A stretch of DNA of 33,702 nt from Terriglobia bacterium. GTDB taxonomy: Bacteria; Acidobacteriota; Terriglobia; UBA7540. Of the stretch, positions 1 to 6,205 are shown one piece after another; positions within the stretch are counted from its first letter, which is position 1, and every line of letters begins with the position of its first letter. The notes below the pieces were generated by a model. It was not told the origin of the DNA. It saw only the letters and a list, made by a program, of their open reading frames with translations, and did no database searches. The translations under genes and the position numbers were made by a program. The stretch is taken from contig JAIQGA010000063.1 in NCBI GenBank assembly GCA_020072925.1, positions 1 to 33,702 of the forward strand. Direction: 5' to 3'.

Positions 1-309
1 GAAAAATCGTGACTGCCAGAGCTCACCCTCCGTGCCCCGCTGCTGGTTGAGGGCGCTCATCGAACTCTGCTTCACGGATTTTATGACCAGCGAAATCGTC
101 GTCGGGTACACCGGCGCGCAGATGGCGTGCCAATGGTCGGGAAGAAAAACCCAGGCGGTCAGATAAAACGGATGCATCGCCCGAACCCGGTTGAAGGCGC
201 GGGCCAGCAGGCGGAAGTCGGGATCGGTCAATTTCGCGCGCCGTTTGAGCAGGCGCACGGTGATAAAGAAATATCGGTCCGAAAGAAACGGACGACGGAG
301 CTTCGACAC
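1..309 (-). CDS. REP-associated tyrosine transposase (RAYT), partial at left edge
   Basis: This is the N-terminal ~103 codons of a Y1-type (HUH) transposase that runs off the left edge. The minus-strand translation carries FLSDRYFFITVRL near the start and the metal-binding motif in TAWVFLPDHWHAI, followed by a helix containing SVKQSSMSALNQQ, the same layout as the complete RAYT at 1565. RAYTs are single-strand nucleases thought to mobilise REP palindromes. The catalytic tyrosine region lies outside the window. I chose the GTG at 309 because the aligned start of the second RAYT (ATG 1565) sits at the same place, and both have a -10-like hexamer 6-7 bases upstream (here TATTCT), with no Shine-Dalgarno, which suggests leaderless translation. 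A REP-like hairpin lies 45 bases upstream. Family assignment is firm; the exact start is inferred. Confidence 0.85.
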   Translation of the reverse strand, partial: MSKLRRPFLSDRYFFITVRLLKRRAKLTDPDFRLLARAFNRVRAMHPFYLTAWVFLPDHWHAICAPVYPTTISLVIKSVKQSSMSALNQQRGTEGELWQSRFF

Positions 310-353
310 GGCGCTAGAATACGATGCGGCGACGAGGATTGCCAGAGAAGAGA

Positions 354-380
354 CGCGGACCGCAAGATCGGCGGTCCGCG
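354..380. repeat. REP-like perfect hairpin upstream of the first RAYT
   Basis: Arms CGCGGACCGC (354-363) and GCGGTCCGCG (371-380) pair perfectly around a 7-base loop. It lies just upstream of the minus-strand RAYT and before the first membrane-protein gene. The 7-base loop is also seen in the hairpins around the second RAYT, although the stem sequence differs. GCGCGGACC-type sequence recurs at 30107-30130 and 30217-30246. Confidence 0.75.
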
Positions 381-416
381 CTACCCGCTGCCCATGAATC
401 CACATGGAGGTGAGGC

Positions 417-896
417 TTGAAAATCCGTCACGATGCCGTGGCCATCTCCAGCATCCTTTTTACATTGGCCCTGCTAATTCCCGTGCCTTCCATGTTGGGC
501 AATGCCTGGACGATGCGCGAAATGCGATTAGTGATAGCAGGCGGACTGGAGATTGGGAACTATTTCGCGCCGATCGGCTTTGCTTCCTTGGCAATCATTG
601 TAGTCGGACTGATCGTAATCTGGAGAGGGTACATCAAAGGGGTCCGCTGGACTTGGTTCGTAATGTTCCTGATCGCCTGGGGATGGGCATGCCCGATTTT
701 AGTGCTACCGGAGTTCCACTGGAGGAACATGCTCCCGATTTCACAATGGCCACAATGGCCTCCACTAATACTAACGGGCGTCGGGCCCCAACTCGGATTT
801 ACAGAATCTGTCGTGGCGTTCCTACTCATGGTGCTCGCCCTCGCCCTTCCGGCCAAAACGTTTCTTCTGGGTAATCGGGGGACTCCTGGAGGGTGA
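417..896 (+). CDS. Four-helix membrane protein, first of a tandem paralogous pair
   Basis: This 159-residue protein of unknown function has hydrophobic segments at about residues 8-28, 48-70, 78-100 and 130-150. It is paralogous to the next gene: both begin MKIRxDAVAxSSILxT, share a central GYIKGxRWT motif and end with VAFLLMVLxLALPxKTFLLG. Translation probably starts at TTG 417, because the block GGAGGTGAGGCTTGAAAATCC is nearly repeated at the second gene, including the Shine-Dalgarno and the TTG. The pair sits between two RAYTs. I do not recognise a family. It could be a small inner-membrane protein of the DUF type; no catalytic motif is visible. Confidence 0.7.
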   Translation: MKIRHDAVAISSILFTLALLIPVPSMLGNAWTMREMRLVIAGGLEIGNYFAPIGFASLAIIVVGLIVIWRGYIKGVRWTWFVMFLIAWGWACPILVLPEFHWRNMLPISQWPQWPPLILTGVGPQLGFTESVVAFLLMVLALALPAKTFLLGNRGTPGG

Positions 897-975
897 TAGC
901 GCAGGTGCTGCGACCAACAGTCTCGGGATACTTGACCGGGGGAAGGCTCTCCCGTTCCTCAGAAGGGAGTGAGAC

Positions 976-1506
976 TTGAAAATCCGTCGCGATGCAGTGG
1001 CTCTCTCCAGCATCCTCTTGACGGTCGCGCTCCTGATGCTGGCGCCGCGGGCGTTCGACTTGGCCAGCACTACGCACCAATCGAGGTTCCGGGACATCGC
1101 AACCGGGGCAGACGCTTCGGCAGTAGGGGATCAAATCGCGATTCCGAACTATTACGCGCCTCTCGGCATTGCTTCCCTGACAATCATTGCAATCGGTCTG
1201 GTCGTTACGTGGACGGGGTACATTAAAGGCTCCCGCTGGACATATTTCGTCATGTTCGTGATCGTATGGTTGTGGGCATTCCCGGTCTTAATGCTACCCC
1301 TTCTACACGCCGTCATCCCTTCCTGGCGTACCCTGGAATGGACCCGACTGATCAAAGAGGCAATCAGTGAGAACAGCGTGGGGCGAGCTATTGTAGTACC
1401 TTTCGTGGCGTTTCTGCTCATGGTGCTCGGTCTCGCCCTTCCGGTCAAGACGTTTCTGTTAGGCCCGGGGTCGTCCACACGGGGTCGGGCGAACGAATTT
1501 AGCTGA
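976..1506 (+). CDS. Four-helix membrane protein, second of a tandem paralogous pair
   Basis: This 176-residue membrane protein is the paralogue of the gene at 417-896. The N-terminal helix, the GYIKGSRWTYFVMF segment and the C-terminal VAFLLMVLGLALPVKTFLLG stretch are conserved. The soluble loop between helices 1 and 2 is longer here, by roughly 15 residues, and the loop before helix 4 also differs (SWRTLEWTRLIKEA). The start is TTG 976, preceded by AAGGGAGTGAG, matching the first copy. The 79-base gap between the genes shows no clear promoter, so co-transcription is likely. It ends just before the REP hairpin upstream of the second RAYT. Function is unknown; tandem duplication followed by divergence is the simplest history. 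Confidence 0.7.
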   Translation: MKIRRDAVALSSILLTVALLMLAPRAFDLASTTHQSRFRDIATGADASAVGDQIAIPNYYAPLGIASLTIIAIGLVVTWTGYIKGSRWTYFVMFVIVWLWAFPVLMLPLLHAVIPSWRTLEWTRLIKEAISENSVGRAIVVPFVAFLLMVLGLALPVKTFLLGPGSSTRGRANEFS

Positions 1507-1507
1507 G

Positions 1508-1536
1508 CGCAGAGTTTCGCTTTTTGAAACTCTACG
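1508..1536. repeat. REP-like hairpin upstream of the second RAYT
   Basis: Arms CGCAGAGTTTC (1508-1518) and GAAACTCTACG (1526-1536) pair with a single G-T wobble around a 7-base loop. The same stem sequence, extended to 13 perfect base pairs, lies downstream of the RAYT at 2134-2166. Both copies are followed by GGTACC, giving a matched REP pair flanking the transposase. Confidence 0.85.
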
Positions 1537-1551
1537 GTACCTGTGTGGGAT

Positions 1552-1557
1552 TATAAT
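1552..1557 (+). promoter_or_regulatory. -10 box of the second RAYT
   Basis: A perfect TATAAT lies seven bases before ATG 1565. At this spacing transcription would begin at or next to the start codon, giving a leaderless mRNA. The upstream ATG at 1556 overlaps the -10 box and so cannot be the start. No convincing -35 box is seen. Confidence 0.5.
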
Positions 1558-1564
1558 GCGCGGC

Positions 1565-2086
1565 ATGTCGCGTTTGCGGCGCTTGGTTTTGTCCGACCGG
1601 GTCTTCTTCATCACCTGTCGAGTTCACCACCTGCGGCGAAGTCTGGGCGAACCCGAATTCGCGTGCCTGGGGGAGGTAATGCGGGAACGCCGCAAGGCGC
1701 ATGGGTTTCTGTTTACAGCCTGGGTGTTTCTTCCCGACCACTGGCACGCCATCATCTTCCCGCGCTTTCCGCTCACCATCTCAAGGGTCTTGGAATCTCT
1801 CAAGGTCAGCGCGACGCGACTCATCAACGCGGATCGCGGCGAACGCGGAGTGCTTTTCCAGGGTCGTTTCTTTGATCGAGCGCTGCGGACAGTGAAGGAA
1901 TACGACGAGAAGGTGGCGTACATTCATGGGAACCCGGTGAAGGCGGGCTTGGTCGAACGGCCGGAAAATTGGAAATGCTCCAGCGTCCACGATTACACGG
2001 GAGGCGTGGAGGCACCCTCGGGAAGCGGAAGCCCGATTCCCGTGGACCGGGTCCTGATGCCGACCGGCGAGCAGGGACGGATTTGA
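1565..2086 (+). CDS. REP-associated tyrosine transposase (RAYT)
   Basis: This complete Y1-type (HUH) transposase of about 173 residues contains the metal-binding HWH in FLPDHWHAI (near residue 60), the segment VLFQGRFFDRAL, and the C-terminal YDEKVAYIHGNPVKAGLV block that carries the likely catalytic tyrosine. RAYTs act on single-stranded REP hairpins, and matching hairpins flank this gene at 1508-1536 and 2134-2166, so the gene and its substrate form a REPtron-like unit. I chose ATG 1565 over ATG 1556 because the latter lies inside the TATAAT box and because the partial RAYT at 1-309 starts at the equivalent residue. Family call is firm; activity is not shown. Confidence 0.92.
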   Translation: MSRLRRLVLSDRVFFITCRVHHLRRSLGEPEFACLGEVMRERRKAHGFLFTAWVFLPDHWHAIIFPRFPLTISRVLESLKVSATRLINADRGERGVLFQGRFFDRALRTVKEYDEKVAYIHGNPVKAGLVERPENWKCSSVHDYTGGVEAPSGSGSPIPVDRVLMPTGEQGRI

Positions 2087-2133
2087 TGAAAAGCCTGCCC
2101 GCCATGGACGAACAGGAATACCCGTGCGTAAGA

Positions 2134-2166
2134 GCCGCAGAGTTTCAGAAACCGAAACTCTGCGGC
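2134..2166. repeat. REP-like perfect 13-bp hairpin downstream of the second RAYT
   Basis: Arms GCCGCAGAGTTTC (2134-2146) and GAAACTCTGCGGC (2154-2166) are perfectly complementary, with loop AGAAACC. The stem core matches the hairpin at 1508-1536, and GGTACC follows at 2173. It also separates the RAYT from the methyltransferase gene and could act as a transcription barrier, but no T-tract follows. Confidence 0.88.
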
Positions 2167-2212
2167 TGCTGTGGTACCATCGCGTCAGCCACCAGGAACC
2201 ACCGAGACCACG

Positions 2213-2968
2213 ATGCCTAACCAGCCCTACCGACTACTGGCAGTCTATTACGACCAATTCTTTGAGGCCCATCGCGCCTGGTTGGAAGGGGCACGCCGGA
2301 AAATCCTGGGCCATATCTTGCCGCGCACGTCCATCGCCTGCGATTTGGCGTGCGGCACAGGCACCACGGCACTGGTGTTGGCGCGGCGCGGTATCAAGAT
2401 GTCCGGCGTGGATGCTTCAACCTCCATGTGCCGAATCGCGCGAAAGAAAGCTCGGCGAGCGGGCGTCAACGTGCAGGTTCTGCACGCCGATATGCGCAAT
2501 TTCCGTTTACCCGAACCCGTCGACCTGGTGACGTGCGAGTTCGACGCGCTCAACCACGTGCCGCGCAAGCAGGACCTGGACCGCGTGGCGCAGGCGGTGG
2601 CAAGAGCTCTCCGCCCCGGCGGCCACTTCTTTTTCGACGTCAATACCCGGCGGGCGTTCAAGAAGTTCTGGCCGTCCACGTGGTGGGGGGAAAGACCGGG
2701 GGTCGCGGTGTGCATGCACGGAGGATACGATCGGCATCGCGACAAGGGCTGGAGTGACGTCGAATTGTTTATCCGCAAGGGCAAACTTTGGCAGCGCGCC
2801 CGCGAGCGCGTGGAGGAAGTGGCCTGGACCGGCGCGGAAATCCGCCGCAGCCTGCGCTCGGCAGGCTTCGACAAAATCCGCGCGTGGGACGAAGCACCCT
2901 TTGTGCGCGGCGAATGGAAACTCCCCGCCGGCTGCCGAACCATCTACCTCGCCAGGAAAGCCACCTGA
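2213..2968 (+). CDS. Class I SAM-dependent methyltransferase
   Basis: The predicted 251-residue cytoplasmic methyltransferase shows motif I in CDLACGTGTTAL (about residues 43-54), the acidic end of strand 2 in SGVDASTSM, an HADMRNF segment that binds the adenine, and a post-motif LRPGGHFFFDVNT. This is the Methyltransf_25/11 fold. The C-terminal half has the extended insert (GGYDRHRDKGWSDVELFI) seen in small-molecule methyltransferases; the substrate cannot be inferred. The start at ATG 2213 gives a normal N-terminus (MPNQPYRLLAVYYDQFF); an upstream in-frame GTG at 2171 would start inside the REP-associated GGTACC sequence and adds 14 uncharacteristic residues. It converges with the acyltransferase gene downstream. 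Confidence 0.88.
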   Translation: MPNQPYRLLAVYYDQFFEAHRAWLEGARRKILGHILPRTSIACDLACGTGTTALVLARRGIKMSGVDASTSMCRIARKKARRAGVNVQVLHADMRNFRLPEPVDLVTCEFDALNHVPRKQDLDRVAQAVARALRPGGHFFFDVNTRRAFKKFWPSTWWGERPGVAVCMHGGYDRHRDKGWSDVELFIRKGKLWQRARERVEEVAWTGAEIRRSLRSAGFDKIRAWDEAPFVRGEWKLPAGCRTIYLARKAT

Positions 2969-2995
2969 GGATTCCCCTCTCCACTCACGCGAGGT

Positions 2996-3012
2996 GGCGA
3001 TGTGAAATCGCC
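2996..3012. repeat. Short REP-like hairpin at a convergent gene end
   Basis: GGCGAT (2996-3001) and ATCGCC (3007-3012) pair around GTGAA. The surrounding GGTGGCGATGTGAAATCGCC resembles the three copies at 6081-6190. It lies between the 3' ends of the methyltransferase and the acyltransferase. Confidence 0.55.
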
Positions 3013-3092
3013 GCGACTGACAGCGCAAGGGACAACTCGACTCGACTTGAGCAAGTATCCGCAGGCAAAGCCGGGGGAACTACTCTGGCGAA

Positions 3093-4250
3093 TTATATCT
3101 TTATAAATTCCTTCTTACAATACATCCAATAGAGTATTGACCAGACAACGATAAATGCCGCGGTCGCCTCCACCAGGCTGTCCCAGGGGCCGATGCGTGG
3201 CAAGAGGTGTCCGACGAAAAGGTCGCCCACCTGGCGGAAGTCGAACACTTCGGTGGCAAAATAGACGGCGACGGAGTTCATACCGATGACGGTGAATCCG
3301 AAGGCCCACCTCTTGTATCCAAGCACGTCGATGATCCAGTAGAAAAGCGCGAGCACAAAAAAGCTGAGGCCACCGGAGATCAGCACGTACGAGCTAGTCC
3401 ACATGAGCTTGATGAACGGGAACGCCAGACTCCAGACGAGCCCCGCCCCGAGGCTCAGCGCGCCCGCCACGAGCAGACGAACAATCTTCTTCTGCGGCGT
3501 CCGGTCGCCCATCAGCATTTGCCCAGCCAGCACGCCCAGCAGCACCGAGGAACCAAAGCCCAGGTAACTCAGGAACCAGGTGTTCTCGCCATAGTGCAGG
3601 TGGCCGAGAATCAGTTGGTCCACGTAAGTCGGCAGGTTGACGCGGGGAGTCAAGATCCCCGCGCCGACTCCCGGCACCGGGATCAACATGACCATGCCCC
3701 AATAGGCGAGAAGAAAGGCGGCGATCGTGGCGACATGCCATTTCGCCTTCACTTTGACGGCGACGAGAGTCGCGATCAGGTAACCCGCGGCCAGTCCATG
3801 CAGCACGCTGTAACAAGGACGGAACTTGGACCAATCGAACAAAAGCAGATTCCCTTGCGTAATCGTTCCCAGGAGAAACATGACCAGCGCCCGCCAGGCA
3901 GCATGGAGCAGGAGCGCGCGATCACTCTCACCCTTCGCCCGCCGCTTGGCCACCGACAGCGGAATCGCCGCGCCCATAATGAACATGAACAGAGGCCAGA
4001 TCAGATCATAGAAATGCAATCCTCGCCATGGCACGTGGTTGAACTGTTCCAGGAACTTGTCGAAGAGTGGGCGGTGGGTGACCTTCCCCAGGCCCATCAG
4101 AATGGCCGTGCCACCGATAATCCAGAACATATCGAAGCCGCGCAGGGCGTCGAGCGATCCCAACCGTTCCGCGCGCACCGGCGTAACTTCGGTCGAGCGT
4201 CGGGGGGACGCGCACCGGCGTAACTTCGGTCGAGCGTCGGGGGGACTCAT
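3093..4250 (-). CDS. DUF5009/HGSNAT-like membrane acyltransferase (NagX/YeiB type)
   Basis: This multi-pass membrane protein of ~385 residues begins its conserved part with RLGSLDALRGFDMFWII and includes FYDLIWPLFMFIMGAAIPLS and the C-terminal GMNSVAVYFA helix, typical of COG4299 (heparan-alpha-glucosaminide N-acetyltransferase-like, NagX). These proteins are thought to transfer acyl groups to sugars across the membrane; the substrate here is unknown. The N-terminus is disturbed. A perfect 37-bp tandem repeat (4172-4245) puts the conserved body out of frame with ATG 4281, which has the good Shine-Dalgarno AGGAAGG. Removing one copy would restore a reading MKVMELDSKHDESPRR...VRAERLGSLDALRG. 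As it stands, only ATG 4250, with no visible ribosome site, is in frame. Expression may therefore be reduced or off. Confidence 0.85.
   Translation of the reverse strand: MSPPDARPKLRRCASPRRSTEVTPVRAERLGSLDALRGFDMFWIIGGTAILMGLGKVTHRPLFDKFLEQFNHVPWRGLHFYDLIWPLFMFIMGAAIPLSVAKRRAKGESDRALLLHAAWRALVMFLLGTITQGNLLLFDWSKFRPCYSVLHGLAAGYLIATLVAVKVKAKWHVATIAAFLLAYWGMVMLIPVPGVGAGILTPRVNLPTYVDQLILGHLHYGENTWFLSYLGFGSSVLLGVLAGQMLMGDRTPQKKIVRLLVAGALSLGAGLVWSLAFPFIKLMWTSSYVLISGGLSFFVLALFYWIIDVLGYKRWAFGFTVIGMNSVAVYFATEVFDFRQVGDLFVGHLLPRIGPWDSLVEATAAFIVVWSILYWMYCKKEFIKI
4172..4245. repeat. Perfect 37-bp tandem duplication in the start of the acyltransferase gene
   Basis: Copies at 4172-4208 and 4209-4245 are identical, beginning CGCGCACCGGCG. 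Because 37 is not a multiple of three, one extra copy shifts the frame between the Shine-Dalgarno-bearing start (ATG 4281) and the conserved protein body. The same peptide RRSTEVTPVR is encoded in two frames as a result. Confidence 0.95.
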
Positions 4251-4281
4251 CGTGCTTTGAATCCAACTCCATGACCTTCAT

Positions 4282-4847
4282 GCTTCCTTCCTACCCGGCG
4301 CTGAGCCGGTAGTGCCGAATATCGCTCCCCAATATATCAGCGGCATTCGGACGCTGCAGGTTTGAGCTCGCCCATTAGGCGGTGCGTCGGGGCTCGCTCG
4401 CCCAGCCTCGCCAAGGTCGAAGGTAACCAATCGCTTAGGGCGCGACGCGCCGGGAATTATACCCGTTCCCTCAGCGCCACAAAAAGGCGCGGCGTCTCCG
4501 CACTTAGTCGAGCGGCGCTTGATTAATCGGGAGCCGTGTTCCTTCCCACAAAGTGGCCAGCGCGAGAAAGAAGTTTCCCGGCGCTGGCTTGAATCATGGT
4601 GTTCGGGGTAACGCCGCAGGGCTGGCAGGGTTGGTGAATATCCAACTCCGGACTCGCACGGGCTGGCCTTGGAGGTGCAGATTCGCGGTCAGGGGCCAAG
4701 ATAGTAGGACTTAAAGAATTTCGCTGTTTTCAAGCCGGAACCAGGTACCAAACGTGGCTGCCACTTTTTCTGCAACAATGCTTGCCACGAAGCACCCGAG
4801 TTGACCTATAATAGGACTACACGTTCCCGCAAGGAGGACAGTAACTC
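4282..4847. other. Intergenic region between divergent genes
   Basis: This 566-base stretch has no convincing coding sequence, tRNA or known riboswitch. One hairpin is visible: GCCAGCGC (4556-4563) with GCGCTGGC (4581-4588), a 17-base loop and no T-tract. The right end holds the promoter of the small secreted protein gene, with TATAAT at 4807. Confidence 0.6.
4807..4812 (+). promoter_or_regulatory. -10 box and ribosome site of the small secreted protein
   Basis: TATAAT at 4807-4812 is followed by AAGGAGG at 4831-4837 and ATG at 4848. Spacing fits a conventional leader of about 30 bases. The -35 element is unclear. Confidence 0.55.
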
Positions 4848-5306
4848 ATGGGGGTGGCCCGCTCTACCAGCGCTCGCCGCAAAGCATTTTTTTGGATTCT
4901 TTATGACCTTCCGAAGGGTGCGGTGCTGGCCGGGTTGGCGATCCTGTTCCTCTTCGGCGCCACAAGCACATCTTGGATCACCGCCCAAACCGCGGAAGTT
5001 CCTGTCATCAACGGCAACCTGGGACCTTGCACGGCCGATTTTACAGTTACGGATAACGCCAACAAACCCATCTACGACGCCAAGGTTCACGTCACCATTC
5101 GTTATGGCTTTATGAGTAAGCGCAAAACAGACCTGGAGGTCGGCACCAACGGAGACGGCAAGGCACGCATCGAAGGCCTCCCTAACAAAATCAAGAATCC
5201 GCCGTTGGAATTTAGGGTGTCGAACGGTGACCAATCAAAAACCGTAACCGCAGACCCCGCGGTGGATTGCCATCCCAGCTTCACCGTCGCTCTGGGGACA
5301 CCCTGA
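4848..5306 (+). CDS. Small exported protein with Ig/transthyretin-like domain
   Basis: This 152-residue protein has an N-terminal membrane or signal segment at about residues 25-45 (VLAGLAILFLFGATSTSWI) preceded by basic residues. After it comes a beta-rich domain of ~100 residues with the pattern FTVTDNANKPIYDAKVHVTI, NGDGKARIEGLPN and FTVALG. That pattern resembles the carboxypeptidase-regulatory or prealbumin-like beta-sandwich. A possible disulphide pair (NLGPC and VDC) flanks the domain. The start is set by a strong Shine-Dalgarno AAGGAGG 10 bases upstream. Role is unknown; probably periplasmic or anchored outside the inner membrane. It appears to be a single-gene unit. Confidence 0.75.
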   Translation: MGVARSTSARRKAFFWILYDLPKGAVLAGLAILFLFGATSTSWITAQTAEVPVINGNLGPCTADFTVTDNANKPIYDAKVHVTIRYGFMSKRKTDLEVGTNGDGKARIEGLPNKIKNPPLEFRVSNGDQSKTVTADPAVDCHPSFTVALGTP

Positions 5307-5418
5307 GGAACAGGGCGAAGATGAGGCGAAAGTCCTCCGAAACCCGACCGGACAGTTTGGCCGGGGTATAGTAAGTCCGGTTGACACAGTGGTGAGAATT
5401 CGTCGAAGATGAAAATAT

Positions 5419-5973
5419 ATGGGTGCAGAATTCGCCAGTCATGCGAGCCTCGCGGCCGCTGAAGCTGTATGTCGTCTGATCGTTCGGAAAGAAAAAGGCC
5501 TTTCTGAAATCCTGCAATTCGTGACGAGCGGTTTGGAAATCGGGCAACAGGTGGTGGTCATGGCTGGGGCGGCTTGCCTGAAGGATATCGCCCGTCACCT
5601 CGGCGAACAAGGGTTGCGCCCTGACGCGCTTCTCCACAGCGGACGGTTGGTGTTTCTGACCGCACCCGCCTGCTTTGGGGAACTGTTCAAGCGAGGTGAC
5701 CTTCTTCAGCGTGGTCCGCTGCGCCGCCATAGCACGGTCATCCGCTGGATTTCAGACTGGTCCTGGGCGTTCGGCAATGGTGACGACCCTGCCGTGATCC
5801 GCGAGTACCAGCGGCAGATTCATGAGTTCGTACGCCCCCTCAACGCCCTCTCCGTTTGCACGGTGCATTGCGACAAGCTGGAGCGGACTTCCCTGCTGGC
5901 GATGCTCGTCGACCATCGCCGGGGGGCCCGCGCGGTGACGGCTGTATCCCGCAGCGCCGCCGCGCAAGCTTAG
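5419..5973 (+). CDS. MEDS (DcmR-like sensory) domain protein
   Basis: This 184-residue cytoplasmic protein fits the MEDS/DcmR sensory domain (PF14417), a RecA-like fold. It shows FVTSGLEIGQQVVVMAG, the position of the usual GLxxGE element, then ALLHSGRLVFLTAP, IRWISDWSWAF and the C-terminal LNALSVCTVHCDKL, equivalent to the family's 'CxYdr' strand. In other bacteria MEDS domains are attached to histidine kinases or to anti-sigma antagonists; here the domain stands alone with no output module. The usual N-terminal HxCxFY segment is not clear, so the start may be diverged or shortened. The start at ATG 5419 lacks a strong ribosome site. It is convergent with the matrixin operon. Confidence 0.65.
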   Translation: MGAEFASHASLAAAEAVCRLIVRKEKGLSEILQFVTSGLEIGQQVVVMAGAACLKDIARHLGEQGLRPDALLHSGRLVFLTAPACFGELFKRGDLLQRGPLRRHSTVIRWISDWSWAFGNGDDPAVIREYQRQIHEFVRPLNALSVCTVHCDKLERTSLLAMLVDHRRGARAVTAVSRSAAAQA

Positions 5974-6080
5974 ATCTGGTTCCTTCCCCCAAGTTACCGC
6001 ACCGTTGCAGGGCGACGGTGTCTTCTCGTCTTTCCGGTCCGCGGCGATTAACAGCTTGCTCCAAAACCCCGTGATAATCC

Positions 6081-6190
6081 GGTAGCGGCGATCTTAAATC
6101 GCCATGACCCCAGCAGATTCAATCTTGCCGTGGCGACGTAAAGTCGCCGCTGCAGGTTTCTTGGTGGCGAGGTAAAGTCGCTGCTGCAGG
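6081..6190. repeat. Cluster of three REP-like hairpins between convergent genes
   Basis: Three related units are present. The first is GGCGAT/ATCGCC (6087-6092 and 6098-6103); the second GGCGAC/GTCGCC (6132-6137 and 6143-6148); the third is a degenerate GTGGCGAGGTAAAGTCGCTG (6165-6184). Units two and three share GTGGCGA-GTAAAGTCGC-GCTGCAGG. They fill the gap between the MEDS gene and the matrixin gene and may serve as transcription or mRNA-end barriers. Confidence 0.75.
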
Positions 6191-6205
6191 TATTTCAGCG
6201 ACCTG

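Noticed and set aside
2248-2943. 231-codon open frame on the minus strand
   Set aside because: Antisense to the methyltransferase, whose SAM motifs are intact; no ribosome site.
3207-4223. 338-codon open frame on the plus strand
   Set aside because: It lies opposite the acyltransferase gene; its translation is rich in Arg, His, Glu and Gln, lacks any motif, and spans membrane-helix codons of the real gene.
4556-4588. Terminator in the 4282-4847 gap
   Set aside because: The 8-bp stem has a 17-base loop and no T-tract, and no gene ends nearby.
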